A DNA stretch of 64,000 nt, taken from assembly GCA_021030915.1 (NCBI GenBank), contig JAGEMR010000014.1, positions 186,001-250,000 of the forward strand. Reading direction: 5' to 3'. Positions 9,024-21,326 of this stretch are shown piece after piece (position 1 is the stretch's first letter; each line of letters opens with the position of its first letter). This DNA comes from Astrothelium macrocarpum (Eukaryota > Ascomycota > Dothideomycetes > Trypetheliales > Trypetheliaceae). The notes beneath the pieces were generated by a model that saw nothing but the letters and a program-made list of their open reading frames with translations, ran no database searches and was not told the DNA's origin. Position numbers and translations under genes: made by a program.

Positions 9024-11426
9024 GGCTAGGCCTAGAGTAGGATGAGGCTGAGGAACTTGTATGGGATGGCAGTGCCATCGGCGAAGGCAACAGCGCAGAA
9101 GGATCGAGAGATATAACAACCTGCGTCATAGCCTTGCAAGCGACTCTATTTCGCCGGAATTGTTCTAGTATTCTCTTTACCAGAGCTGACAATGAGTGAT
9201 ATTTTACAAAGCCTTGCAGTGTGCGAGACCCTACGTTCGTCTTCGATAGGCCAACGCCTCCACGCCTTGACGCACGCAAAATGTGAACTCCCGCGTCAGC
9301 AGGAGACTTCATGGGCGTGTTGCTCTAGCAACCCTAGGCTACCCATGTCGACAGCTGGTGAGTATTTTGACTTGACAAGAGAATGGTTAGAAGGCTTGAA
9401 CGACGGAAGATCCCGCTGAATTGAGGTATCATTCGCAACTTTACTGTTGAGTGATTGGTTAAAGCTGCGTAGGGTCCGGCCAGCCGCATATTCTGTAGTA
9501 CAATATATGCATAGTAGATCGCCTCGTCTCGACCGGCTACCTATATGGTAGCTCTATCAATGATGAGATGGTGTTTGCTCCCTGTCTGTTGGTAACATAT
9601 CGACGAGTGATAAAGTATGAGACTGGAAATGTCAGTACTTTCGCATTTCCAAATGGCACCCTGCTCCTGCCTGATCATCAGCTCAATACAGTTTCGCAAC
9701 AAGATTACGCCCAAGGCGTTCGGGTACGCTGGACGGATATTGTAACCTGCGACAGGCCTGGCACATCAAGGCAATAACCCCGATGGCCTTTTGCCGTACA
9801 TAGCTTTTGTGGTAGGCTCTCGATCGGCTAAGTACGGGTGAGTATTCCCGATTATCTTGCTAATAGCTAGCATAGGCTGTCTCTCTCGCCTGATGTGCGC
9901 TTGTTTGCTACGACGGGTATTTGGTGTCGTTCCACAAGGATTAAAAATTACTTCCGTCGTGCTAATGACCTCTGTGAAGACCCATGGTAAGTAGAACCAG
10001 ACTCTAGAGTAACGGAGTGGTTCGATAAATGAGAGTTCAAAATCGGTCATACCGACAGGTAGCGGTATATATGCTCTCACATGCGATGCAATGTTCAGGA
10101 TTATTGAAGTTGGGATGTGTGAGCCTAATGAATAAGTTTTCTTCGTGAGAGCACAAGTTTCAGCCAAACGAATACCGCACGGATAAATCGACTTTGGCAA
10201 AGCGGAAATTCCCCTTAAAATTTGATGGCCAATCGTATTAGAATTTTACACATTTCTCTTACCCGATAGCGAACGCAGGTAGGGTCGCACAATATAAACT
10301 ATTGGTCAGCTTTTCCGGGCGCATACGCAGATATAACGCAAGGAATTTATTCCGGCGGTGCCGGCTTGATCGAACCGGGTTGGCACCGTATCAGAACCCG
10401 ATTACGATCTTATACCAATGTTGCTGATGGAAGATGTGGGTTGGATCACAAAAGGAGAGCCTAAGAACTCCGGGGTTTTCGTCTCAAGATTCGACCCCCT
10501 TCTTCTCATAAGCCTTGGCTCGAAACTGTGACAAGTACTGGATCACTACATGTAGCAAAAGTGCATAATTGTGAAAAGACTTCGGCAAGACGTTGGTTTG
10601 AGCGGTTGTTTATCCCTCATTTCGAAGCCACTCATGCGTACGCGCGTAATAATTATTCGCTAGCTGCCGGATTTGATTTCAATAAAGTGGGGCACCGTCC
10701 AATGCATCTGTGAAAAGCGATTCTGCTGGTCAGATCTCACTCGGTCCCGGACGCCGTGCTTCACATCAGACTCAAGCCAACTGCCTACCTCAGGGTTCTT
10801 ACATACTGGCGCATGGTTGGGCGTCGTCATAGGAAGTGAAGTTCAATGTAAATTTGTGTTCTTGAATAATTGGCTGGCAACTTTCAACACACCAGGCCTC
10901 TACTTATCGTGAGAGGGTTAGCTTCCAGATAATGAGTAAGAGAAATAGCTTTTTGAAGAATTCTGGGCCAAAGATTCGACATCCGGAAAGCAACAATGCA
11001 TGTGACATACGTGGCGAGCAAGGATTCGCCCTTTTAGCATTGGCGCACATATAGAGCGATCATTGGATAAAGTGTACTCCTATTGTAGGCGATCCAAGGT
11101 AGCCTTGCGTCCATGCAATATAAATACGGACCTATTTTCAGCCGAGGCTAAGGTCTCACATCGATTTCCTTTCTCAGCGTTCTGGCGATGCCATAATCAT
11201 ATTCCTTGTCTTCGTTCTTCAGGAAGAAAACAGAGCTGTGAAGCGGTAATGCCATGTTTTGTGGGGAGAGATTTTCGTTCTTGAGAAATTCCATTCGACG
11301 CCCAGTGCACAACCAGCTCAAGGTTCGTCCGTTTTTATCCCTTCCGCTTGTTTCCTCTTGACCTTGTCCTTGTCTCCGGTGCGACTTAACCAAAGAAGGT
11401 CTAGTCTGTTAATGAAAAAATTGTAG
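9024..11426. other. Gene-free stretch
   Basis: No supported gene. A 144-codon minus-strand frame (9766-10200) and several shorter frames show no recognisable motif. No tandem array or inverted repeat was noticed. Confidence 0.4.
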
Positions 11427-11824
11427 CTTCCCGATGACGAACCTGTGGCTTACATTTCCATTCACAAGGGGGAGAGGATAGGTTCCACGTCAATTGGAGG
11501 ACGAGGTCGGAAGACAAGCCGTAGAGCCTCCAGAATAGCGATTCTATGGAGCCCGCGAGGAAATTGGGACGTTAATGTCGTCGCCAAACACATCATCACT
11601 GATGTGCTAAACCTGAAGATACAACCTCTGGAAGAGCTGCCGACTCCAGTAGAAGTCGCTGAAAGAATGATACATTTTCTGGGATATGTCGATTTGGACT
11701 GGAAAGTTGACAAGACTGAACGTGTCTTTCATACTCGATTCATGGTGGCAGCGCCAGAAGATTCCTTCTTCGACGTCATTCTAGGAAGAAAATTAGCAAT
11801 CCAATATGATTTGCTGGATGCATG
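11427..11824 (+). pseudogene. Degenerate retropepsin-like fragment
   Basis: From a possible acceptor (ATTGTAG, ending 11426) the frame runs LPDDEPVAYISIHKG through to FMVAAPEDSFFDVILGRK before TGA. The C-terminal half matches the second half of a fungal retropepsin-like domain: a Gly-x-Val-x-Leu-x-Trp strand, a Phe-x-Val strand and FDVILG, the usual signature near the end of the fold. Where the catalytic Asp-Thr/Ser-Gly should stand, before DVNVVA, the sequence reads SPRGNW, so the active-site Asp is missing. There is no upstream exon or start codon I can support. It is probably a decayed paralogue of the family represented intact at 14.6-15.6 kb. Confidence 0.45.
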
Positions 11825-14577
11825 ACAGATATACGCGATACTCATCAGGCGCTTACTGTAGCTATGTCATGGCATCTTGCACGCACATCATGGGTTCATT
11901 GTGTGACAGGAGGGCATTGAGAGCTGGCGCCCTAAGTTCAGGGCGATGCACATGGTCACATCGGCGACCATACCTAACTGGATACGCGAATTGAGAGTAC
12001 CGACTCGAATATCATCGTCCTATGATGAGTGCCGCCGCAGCCCATCTTGGGAGAACTGGGCAGAGACAACATTCCTAGTCGGAGGTAGTACCCGGTGACT
12101 TGTGCTTGGAAAAAGGGTTCGCTCAACAGGGCTCTGCTGTAATTTCCACGCTCAACTCACGCAACCATGGGACTAGATAGCTTTTGTCTCCTACGCTCTT
12201 TCTTCTCTTTACCACATGATATCTCGACCCCCTCGGTCACATTCGAAGATGTGACTTCAAGGACATAATGGATTCCGAATCATATTTTCCTTTTGATTGG
12301 AAAGGTACGGAGTTCAGATCTTGGAAGTTTGTTGGGAGTGTCAGAGAAACACTAAGACAGGGAAAGAAAAGGGGCCAAGCTTCAATCTAATTTTAGCCCG
12401 GAGTGCCTTTCGCCCGGAGCGCCCCTTCACCCCGCTGAGCACAAATCCTATGCACAAGCTAAGTGAGATGCCGCTGGACTCTTGTTGACTAGGAGCCCCT
12501 TGCTGTCAAACTCTACCAGTGTTTATAGCCTATCTTGTCGTCCACTCAAAGGACGAGGACCCTGCGATACTTCCGTAGGGGGTGAAACACCCACAACTCT
12601 GCGAAACCACATCTAGATCACATGAATTTGGACCAGAAGCAAATGCGATGTGTGTGCTACTTGTTCGTACGTGTGGCTTTCCTGCCGTGAAACCACATAA
12701 TAGATCTTGTCCGAGATCTACGTGATGCCATGGAGGAGACAACTACACGAGAAGAACTGAGGTAGGAAGTGACAATGGGATTTATGGAATTGAGGCCCGA
12801 GCGATAGCTGCTACAAAGCAGCAAAGATCTCCAGAGTAGTTAGCTCACTGTAAGCTTCGCTATCACGCAGGAGCTTGTGGCTCTGATAGAATAGAAAGCA
12901 TGTCCCATGCATTGGCAGGGGCTATTATCCATATTCCCACATTTGCATTGTCTACATCAAACACGCTCCTGATTCGCTCCTGTAAAGTAAGTCCGAGTGA
13001 CAATAGTGTGACTGGAAGATCTAAAGGAGCCATTTGCTACGTGACCCGGTGGAATGTTGACTTGCAGTTGCATAAGACAGCACTTGGTGTGCCATCGCGG
13101 ACAGACATTTGGTGCACGTGCACAATCTTGTAAATGAACACTTTGATCAAACATTCCGCCACGTCGTTCGAAAGGCATTTCGCCAACTATTGAACATTTG
13201 TGAAACGTATCATAACGATTCTCAGTTATATGAGCCTTTCAAATCCCGCAGCGAAAATATATGGAGACTTTGCAGAAAAGAACGGAGGATATAGCACTAG
13301 ACACTCTTTCATCTGTATACCTACCTTAGCAGGTACCTGTCTTCTGCAAGGACCAATCACATCATTAAGTTTTCGACGTATCTGGCCACCTAAGCACATG
13401 CCTATGCGACCAAAGTTCCCATTCACGGTAGATTTCTCTTAGCATGAACCCAAAAGCAATTAGATAAGAGAAATATCAACATGCAACATCCTAATTTGTG
13501 GAATGGTGATGTCGATGACGCGATTAGCGCCATGACTTGTGTGGTTTTCTAAGGCATGCATATAAACCAATATAAAATATCCATGAACATCGCTATTGGA
13601 AAGCGGTGAGATTCGAGTGGGACACAAGCAGACATCCATACCTTGTGCCACTGTGTCGGCTAACATTGGGGGTGAAGATGAAAGATGTGGTATATCCAAG
13701 GAACGCGAAGCTGCTAATGACAGCCTCCTGAGGCATAGAATACGCTCTTACATCCATTTTGAAGGCATGATCATTTATTCCAGCTATTCGTTTGGCTAAA
13801 AGTTGGGTATTTGGAGTGACGTACTGGGAACTAGAGGGAGATAAAAGAGATGATCGAAGAAAAGCCACTTTGAAAGTCAGAAGAGCAACTGAACAAATAG
13901 CGCAGACAGTCTTAGCACGACATTGACCCTCATCAGAAACTTGGTGGACATACATTGCCAGGCACCCTACATGGATCATTAAACCCTCATCGACACGTGA
14001 AACAAGGTTTGTGTAAGAAACATAGAAGAGAATCACAACCAATTGATGAGCAGGAAAACACCTTCAAAAGTCCAGCTAAACGAAGCCGGCCGGTAGTTTT
14101 CCTCAAAATGAACTAGCATGAAAGCACACACTAAGAGATTTTGATCGTAGCAACCGTCCGTGCTAGTTCCCGGTCGTCCATGCTTACTCCATGCCCTTTT
14201 GGTCCCCTGTAAAATACCCAAGTCCGGGTTCTTCTTGTATCCAAGTTGTACGTAGTCAAAGCCCTGTTTCCATGCTAGCGCATGCGAACACATATTATAA
14301 ATCCAGGTCCTCCTTCCCGTACATAACACGTAATCGGTTCCCGTGTCCAACTTCCGCCCAGCTGTTTCCATGTGCCCAAACGCTGAATGCCGCATATCAT
14401 GAAAATGGAAACAGATTGAAGTTGCTATGATGCCTATAGGCTTGGGTCCTCCGAAGAAATGGATTGAAGTTGTCGCCTATCGCTTTTAAAAGAGAAGGAT
14501 ATCACCAGAACGCATCAAGGAAGCACCACGGGACTGCCGACCATGGATAGAGACGTCTATCCTCCGTTAGCTGCACC
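11825..14577. other. Gene-free stretch with hydrophobic minus-strand frames
   Basis: No gene supported. Two overlapping minus-strand frames between 13593 and 14395 encode hydrophobic stretches (for example VFLLINW and a following VVILFYVSYT in another frame) and could be remains of a membrane-protein gene, but I recognise no family. Confidence 0.35.
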
Positions 14578-15571
14578 TCATCTATCTTGTTTCGCCTTCT
14601 CATTGTCTTGTGCCGACCCCGCTTTGGCTTCTTGTCTTTGTGCTTTCTTGCGTGCTCTCTCTCTCGCTCGCCTTTCTATTTCGTCCGCTTGCTCTTTTTT
14701 CTCCCGTGCCTGTCGGTTACGAACTTCTTGGTCTATTCAATCGGTAAGATAGTAGACTCAATAATGTAGGAACCATTCACGTACCCCTGTTGGGCTTTCG
14801 TTTTTCAGGATATATTAAAAGGTCTGACGGGTCTTCCCTCTCAAGATCCTGCTGCGCGACTTCCTCGGGACCGATGGCCGCGTCGTAAGGAAAGTTATCG
14901 ATTATGGAAGCCTGGCTTTCCATCATTTGTTTTGGAAAGAAAAACTTTGGCTTTCGAAGCTTGTTCTGCCCATGATCTTCATTCCAGCGGATCATGCAGT
15001 CTGGACTCGTGAACACGTCGATGGGGTGTCCGTCGAAACTCCGAGTTTGGAACTTGTTCAATCGATCGTTGCCGGGAAGGCCAATTAAATCGGCATATTT
15101 CCTGTTAAGAACAATCCCTTTGCCGGAGTAGCCCGTGTCAAAGAGCATTTTGCCAGTTGCAAGTTTCGTACCATGATCTTCCTTCACCTTCTCAACTTTG
15201 ATGAACCGAACGTATGCCTCTACACTGGTGTCCACGTCTTTACCAATATCCACATGTTCACTGGTATCTACATCTTTATCGCGAGACTTCGACTTAAACT
15301 TATAAGTTACTGTTCCCAGACCCCGTCTTGCGCTCCGTCCCAAGTCTGCGAGAAAAGTCGAGGCCTTGGTCCAGATAGTAGCCAACTTTCCGAGGCGCTG
15401 TCTACGAGGTCGGGGCGTCAAGTCGGCTGTTGGGAGAAGACGCGTGGTGGGCGAAACGGAGTGTGAAGGGCCCGCTGAGGCGTCGTCTCCCGTGCCGTTT
15501 CTCATAGACGGCTCCTGCTCAATGTCCCCCCATCCGGGTAGACTTGGTCCATTGATGTCATGCCGAGACAT
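14578..15571 (-). CDS. Retropepsin-like aspartic protease-fold protein, 313 aa
   Basis: Two exons, minus strand: 15571-14785 and 14732-14578, with a 52-bp intron (GTACGT...AATAG). Splicing replaces a quick stop with a charged helical tail rich in Arg, Lys, Glu and Gln. An N-terminal disordered region (1-60) and a basic stretch are followed by an internal near-repeat, KDVDTS (residues about 99-104 and 111-116). A single-domain retropepsin-like fold comes next: the catalytic motif FDTG (Asp145), a Met-Ile-Arg-Trp strand, and FPYDAAIG, the degenerate equivalent of the FDVILG strand. Retropepsins act as dimers. Proteins of this type are numerous in filamentous fungi and are not attached to retrotransposons; there is no reverse transcriptase nearby. 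Proteolytic activity is plausible because Asp-Thr-Gly is kept, but the target is unknown. The start is the only upstream ATG in frame. Confidence 0.7.
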
Positions 15572-16289
15572 GGCCAGTCAGTGTGCGTTCCCGAAAGGAG
15601 CTTTGTCGCCACAATCGGTAAGTGATTTCATTAATGATCATACTATGAGGATGGTCCTTACGGCAAAGGAGCACAACTGCGTTCTCGAGCCGGGTACGTC
15701 TGGAAAGCTGAGGATCACTACGATATCCCTTCATGCAGAAACTGGGGTGTTAGTATTACTCACCCTAACACTGGAACTTGAAGTGGGTATTTTGCATGCT
15801 ATATTGATAGGGGATGTCAAGAGAAGGTTGCGGAGAAAGCATGTGTAGCTTTGTGAAGGCAAACAGAGGCGGTATATTGCTATGGAGGACAAAGCGTCGT
15901 AGGCGGGGGGTATGGAAATACGCAAGATTTGTTACACCTGCAAGAAACTACCTACACAAATCGGAGAAAGACCACCAATCAAGAGGTACTACGTATAAGT
16001 GTATACCCTGACAACAGGGATCCAGAAGTTCACCTCCTCAACCAGGTAATTCTCCACCGACATTATGTCCTGATCCCTACGGAAGAGCATGGCTCTCTCC
16101 ATTTCAAAGCTTTCTAAACAAGTATTGAATTTGATCCGATAGGATCATCACAATCCAGGGAGTACCTTTCAATAGCCTGGCGAAATTCTCAAGTCCATCC
16201 GCACCCAAAGCGAGACAGCTTTTTTCACGTACTCTTATTCATGGCCCGTCAACCAGACCTGCTCCTCCTTTGGGGGAGTCCAGCCGCAA
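15572..16289. other. Upstream flank of the retropepsin-like gene
   Basis: It contains the presumed promoter of the minus-strand gene at 14578-15571. Plus-strand frames here are mostly antisense to it. Nothing else recognised. Confidence 0.35.
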
Positions 16290-17002
16290 GTGAGCAAGCA
16301 GAGAATAGCAGCAGCAAGGAGGACGGGTACGGACGATGGGGTCTCTGGCAAGCATAAGCAACAACGTCAGAATTGGTCGTCGTTGAGCGTGCAACATTCA
16401 CACCTTCAGCATCTGGCGCATGAGATTTTACGCGTTCAGACTAATAGTATATGCAGGGTTCTAGTCATGATAGCAGGAAAAGCATTTTCGTTTGAGTGTC
16501 ACGAGCAGTCGATATCAATGGCCAAATTGGACCGAGTGTCTCAGTTCACTAGGCCGGATGAAGACCTGTAATCAACGCTATCATCATCGGCGGACAAATA
16601 CTTAGCGTAAACGGAGCGCCGTTGGTAGAATTAGGGACAACGTATTCTTTGGGTCCATCTAGGCTGTGGCAATCAACAGTCGCACAATATCTGAACTTTC
16701 TGACTACCCAAGCGCACCCCCATCAAGATGAGTACCGCCGTCTTCACACCCCTCTTAACCCGAATGTCTGCGTGGTCGATGGCGAAGCGCTCAATCCTGA
16801 CAATGCTCCTATTATGGTCTGGAACGTAGTCCAACCCCCCCTTTTAAAAGTAATGATCTTCAACAATTACACTTTTCTCCCTCTTCCTCGAATTTTTAAA
16901 TATAATTGTTTTAATTTTGACGCCGCAAGTCTATCTACACTCGGCACAGCCATGTTCATTGCAATGATCGCTATTGGCCTTATCTTCATTATCGACGGTT
17001 AA
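16290..17002 (+). pseudogene. Broken adhesin-like / repeat glycoprotein gene, copy 2
   Basis: The first frame (16290-16571) ends soon after AGKAFSFECHEQSIS. The next frame continues from about 16567 with IIIGGQILSVNGAP, LGTTYSLGPS and VVDGEALNPD, and ends with TLGTAMFIAMIAIG and FIIDG before TAA at 17000-17002. The alternation of [I/V]xGGQxL or [I/V]DGxxL with xGTTxSLGPS is the repeat grammar of fungal adhesin-like cell-wall proteins. The stop/frame change near 16570 and the terminal TAA directly after IIDG (where copy 1 continues Gln-Thr) indicate decay. Frame is conserved between the two relics over the TLGT...IIDG block. Confidence 0.5.
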
Positions 17003-18768
17003 ATCCTGTTCCTCAGCCAATTACCACCAGTACGTAAGACGGTCAAATGCAAAAATCCTCTACGCCTCCAGATTATCTAACAAACGACGGCTACGTCAGC
17101 TTTGTAAACGGCGTAATACAGAACTTAGTGACTGATTAATAGCTGTTGGCGGATTTGGTTAGCATTGTGTTGACGCTAAATATTACAGTAGTGAGTTGAG
17201 AGGTCATCGATAAGCCGACACTGGTCTCACAAAGTGCGGCCATTATCAAGAGCAGAGTTAAGATTAGCGTGACTCCGATTGAAGATGTGATTGAGGCAGA
17301 TGAAGGTATGACAATCACAGTTGGGAGTGTGGAAGGGCGTGAAGGCCTGGGATACTATGTTCACAATGGAATTGGTAGAGGCACGACGTCTATACATGCG
17401 GCATTCTTGAGGGATAGGTTATCGTTGAGGACAGGGCTTCTTGCGAGGTGAAATGTTGCCGATTGCGTTATCGTGCACTGCGACATAGCTGTGTCGACGA
17501 TATGCAACAACGTGGAACTGACTTGGCCGTGTTGTCTACTTTGTTGGGAAAGAGTAGTGTTTGAAAGCAAAATTAAAAAGACATACTAATTTGAACCGAG
17601 AATAGTTTTAGATGGAGCGATTAGGTAGATTGAACAAAGGACCGGCTTAGCTCAAATTGCACTTCTCATTAACCTTGTTCATTTCATGGCTATCTTCCTA
17701 TTTCGGTTGGTGTACCATGAGTACCACCTACTCTCCATGCTCTGCGCCGTTTCGGAAGTCTATATGAGGAAGGATGGAGGCTTATTGGGCAAACGCTAGG
17801 AGCTACGTACGAAGTAATGGCAGAAGAACTAACCGGATCATCAGGATTGGCAGAAACTTTGGAGCAGCTAGGTGATTTAAATAGAGGAAGTGAGCAAGCT
17901 AATCAAGTCGGAGCTGTTTTGAAGACTTAACTGAACAAGCTTTCCATTCGCATCCCCAGTTTTTATCAATCCCAGCTATTGCCAATCAATTATCTTGCCG
18001 TGAGCTCACGCACTGATACTCTATAGGTCGTGATGTCCAGTATCGAGCCATCCAGATTGAGAGGATCGGATCTTATGGGGGAAATTCGCTTCGATCTACG
18101 CGAGATCCAGCTATGAAATCATGAACACCCAGATGCACCGAAATTTCCAATAAGGCTATGCTGAAATAATGAACAATCAGAATGTTTGAATTGGATATGA
18201 CAATTGGCAAGCATTCGGTTGTCGAATGTCAGAACATCATATCAAGCGAATATGAAGCGCTCTGAAAGAGCAATAGTCTAACATTCGGTCCTCTGTATCT
18301 ATGTCCATATGACAATGATGAGGCTCAGGATGGTGACTTATTCAATCCCCTACTCGGGGTGCCATTGGATCACGGCTCTGTTATCCACAGCAATTTTAGT
18401 GTCAGCGGAGCGAGTGGTGAATTGGGGGAGGACGCACCAACTATCCTACCTTGCCGATAAATCTCTTGTCTAATTGAGTCTTCTTGGCAGTCACAATTCA
18501 CAATTTCTGACTGAACCTTTATCTCCAATACCTCGATATCTCCGAAAGGAAAAGGAATTGCTGTTCATCGACTAATGCGGACTAAATTCGCGCATTTTAT
18601 CCTCGTCGGAGGTCCTCTTGACAATTGATTAGTGAATTATTTCTCTTACAGCTCGTGACATCTCTTACTACGCACCCAAGTGCCAGTTGTTGGAGTGAAA
18701 TGCTTGCTTCTTGTTTTTTGTTTTGTTTTTTTGACGATGTATCGATGCAAATATGTTAGCGGACGATA
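17003..18768. other. Gene-free stretch with MITE-like fragment near 18.6 kb
   Basis: No supported gene. At about 18591-18625 the sequence ATTCGCGC...CCTCGTCGGAGGTCCTCTTG resembles the inner end of the MITE-like element at 1924-2060 (GCCTCGTCGGGAGGACCTC in inverse orientation). The downstream flank of the 18769 gene also lies here. Confidence 0.35.
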
Positions 18769-18981
18769 TTATGAGGACTCGCCACGGCCATCCTTCTCAT
18801 CTCCAGACCGCAGCCCGACTGGCTTGGGGGGCCCCGGGATCCATCGCTCCATACGATCCGCGAGCGCCTTGACAAGCCCAAGACGTCCACAGGCTTCCCC
18901 ATACGCGCTTACTAGGGGCACCCCGAGTACAAACACCAGGGATACCCCCAGCGGTTTCCGAGCGAAGGACCAGAGCGACAT
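18769..18981 (-). CDS. Small protein, paralogue of the 3128 gene
   Basis: A 70-codon minus-strand frame from ATG to TAA. After a short basic N-terminus comes a hydrophobic segment (VSLVFVLGVPLVSAY), then AYGEACGRLGLVKALADRME and a Gly/Asp/Glu-rich acidic tail. It aligns with the 3128 gene over the hydrophobic segment, AYEEACERLGLITALAGRFE and the charged C-terminus. An in-frame stop lies just before the ATG, so either this is the full protein or an upstream exon joins at an acceptor near CCTAAG; the Arg-rich first exon of the 3128 gene has no visible counterpart here. Function unknown. Confidence 0.5.
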   Translation of the reverse strand: MSLWSFARKPLGVSLVFVLGVPLVSAYGEACGRLGLVKALADRMERWIPGPPKPVGLRSGDEKDGRGESS

Positions 18982-19445
18982 GACTTAGGCTGCTGATGAG
19001 AAGGGGAATTTGGGGAAGAGCGAGTTGTACAAATGGAGAAATAGAAAGGGACTCAAATAGGGAGGTGGTGTGTTAAAGTTTAGCCTGAAAATAACAGGCC
19101 TTATCTTTTTTATTGAAAGTAAAGGTTTTCTGATTTGAGAAGGCTGATGAACGAGACGTGGTGGTAAGTTAGGTGTGTGGAAGCAACTTACCAGATATCT
19201 TATCGATAAGCCTCTTGCTGCATTGACTTGAAGTGAGCCGCCAAAGGACCAAGTCCTTTGCAACTCACTCGCTAGCTTCTCCCATTGAGAGTGAACCTGA
19301 ATCTTTTAGGAGACCTGATTTGCCACTTTCACATCAATTCCGTGCCTCGAATACCTCACTATCTCTAGCTACCAATTACACGCATACCTGCTGTGTGTTG
19401 CGAATTTTGCGTCGTCCCTCCCTCCACCTGCCTTGCTCTTGACTC
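18982..19445. promoter_or_regulatory. Divergent region between the 18769 gene and AsnRS
   Basis: 464 bp separating the minus-strand small gene from the plus-strand synthetase. The 60 bases before 19446 are CT-rich, as expected of a housekeeping promoter or leader. No specific site could be assigned. Confidence 0.3.
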
Positions 19446-21326
19446 ATGGCAATCATCTATGTCGACGAGGAGAAAGGCGTCGACACAGACAGCACTGAAG
19501 GCACCACGACCGCTCCATTCAAGTCTTTAGCACAAGCATACCTCAAATATGGTCCTGAAAACGAATATCAGGTGAAGAAAGTGAACGAAGAATACAAGCC
19601 TGCAGCAAAAGCAGCGTTGAAGAAAGCCGTCAATTATGCGGGCCAGCAGCGCAAAAAGGCAGATGATGCTGCAAAAAGAGCCAACAGAGAGGCCGAAGAA
19701 GAGGCTGCCCGCCAAGCAATATTAGAACAGGCCAAAAATATCAAAATCACCGAGGATCCTGCATTACCAGAAGCTGTTTTGATCAATATTGCCGAGACAG
19801 ATCCCAAGATCGTCGGTCATCTTCGGAAGAGCAACGACGAGCCCAAAGAAGGAGTCAAACGAGTGCGAGTACAAGGTCGCGTCTATCGTGTCGCGAAACA
19901 GGGAGGCCTCATCTTTGTCACCTTGCGTCGAGGTATGAACTATATGCAGTGCCTACTGGCTGGGACTCTATCAAAGACATACGATGCCTTGGTGCTTACT
20001 CGAGAAAGCTCGATGGAGATATCTGGAGAACTGTGGGAGGTTCCGGCTGGTGCTCATGCTCCTCTGGATCGAGAGCTGCATGCTGATTTCTTCCGAATGA
20101 TTGCTCGAGCGCCTGGTGGGGACGACTCCTACACGAACCGCGTACCAGAAGACGCTGAAGATTCCATGCTATACGACTTGCGCCATCTTTCCTTACGGCA
20201 TGATAAGCCATCTGCAGTCATATTCGTTCGTGATACTGTTGAATCTGCATTTAATGCCACATACAAAGAGCTTGGCTTGAAGAAAGTCAGCGCACCAGCT
20301 CTGGTCCAGTCACAAGTCGAAGGCGGCAGTACACTCTTCAAATTCGACTATTACGGCGAGACGGCATACTTGACGCAGTCCAGCCAGCTTTATCTCGAAA
20401 CAGTCCTTCCATCTCTTGGCGATGTGTATACCATTGAAAAATCATTCCGTGCCGAGAAATCGCTCACACGACGTCATGTAAGTTCGTCAATCATTATCAT
20501 CTCATCACAGCAACGCTGCACAAGCTCGATGAAATATCTCCATATCTAACTCTGACGGACGCGCAGCTTTCCGAATACACCCACATTGAAGCAGAACTCG
20601 ACTTTATTACCTTCGACGAGCTCTTAACACATCTCGAAGAAGTCATCTGCCGAGTCATCGATCTCACGTTAGATGACCCGATCGCCGCCAAACTCATCAA
20701 CAAATACAATCCCGACTTCCAAAAACCCTCCCGGCCATTCCTTCGAATGAAATACACCGATGCAATTGACTGGCTCCGAGAGAAGGACATCAAAAACGAA
20801 GACGGCAACGACCACACCTTTGGAGACGACATGTAAGTTCCCCCCTCCCCTCTCTCGCCTCCACTGTACTCTTCCTACTCCGTTTTCTCTCAGCTCTGCA
20901 CAAGCCCCACACCACTGACACTTCCAATTTCCCAGCGCCGAAGCCGCTGAGCGCAAAATGACCGACGAGATCAACCGCCCCATCTTCCTCACCCACTTCC
21001 CAGCAGAGATCAAATCCTTCTACATGCAGCGCGCGACCGAAGACCCACGCGTGACCGAATCCGTCGATCTGCTCATGCCGGGAGTTGGCGAGATCGTCGG
21101 CGGCAGCATGCGTATCTGGGACCATGACGAGCTGCTCGAAGGCCTCAAGCGCAGCCACATCGATCCGAAGCCGTATTTTTGGTATTTAGATCAGCGTAAG
21201 TATGGGAGCAGTCCGCATGGTGGGTATGGCCTGGGGAGCGAGCGATTTTTGGCGTGGCTGTTGAAGTTGTGGAGTGTGAGGGAGGCGTGTCTGTATCCGA
21301 GGTATATGGGGAGGTGTATGCCTTAG
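19446..21326 (+). CDS. DED81: Asparaginyl-tRNA synthetase, cytosolic
   Basis: Three exons: 19446-20477, 20567-20832 and 20936-21326, with introns of 89 and 103 bp (both GTAAGT), coding 562 aa, close to the yeast protein. It ligates asparagine to tRNA-Asn for cytosolic translation. Residues about 1-115 are the eukaryote-type N-terminal extension, ending in a Lys/Ala/Glu-rich helix. The OB-fold anticodon-binding domain (about 137-220) has [12 protein letters not shown]. The class II core follows: motif 2 region [11 protein letters not shown] joined across intron 1 to [11 protein letters not shown], and motif 3 [12 protein letters not shown] near the C-terminus. There is no mitochondrial presequence, so the product is cytosolic. 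Exon joins restore the family sequence exactly (RRH/LSEYTH and DD-I-AEAAE). Confidence 0.96.

Noticed and set aside
13593..14395. Minus-strand hydrophobic frames, one containing LDTGTD that looks like an aspartic-protease motif
   Set aside because: No second retropepsin motif follows and the remaining sequence is hydrophobic; the frames are in different phases and one lacks an ATG.
15366..15848. A 160-codon plus-strand frame
   Set aside because: Overlaps the retropepsin-like gene on the opposite strand and has no recognisable feature.
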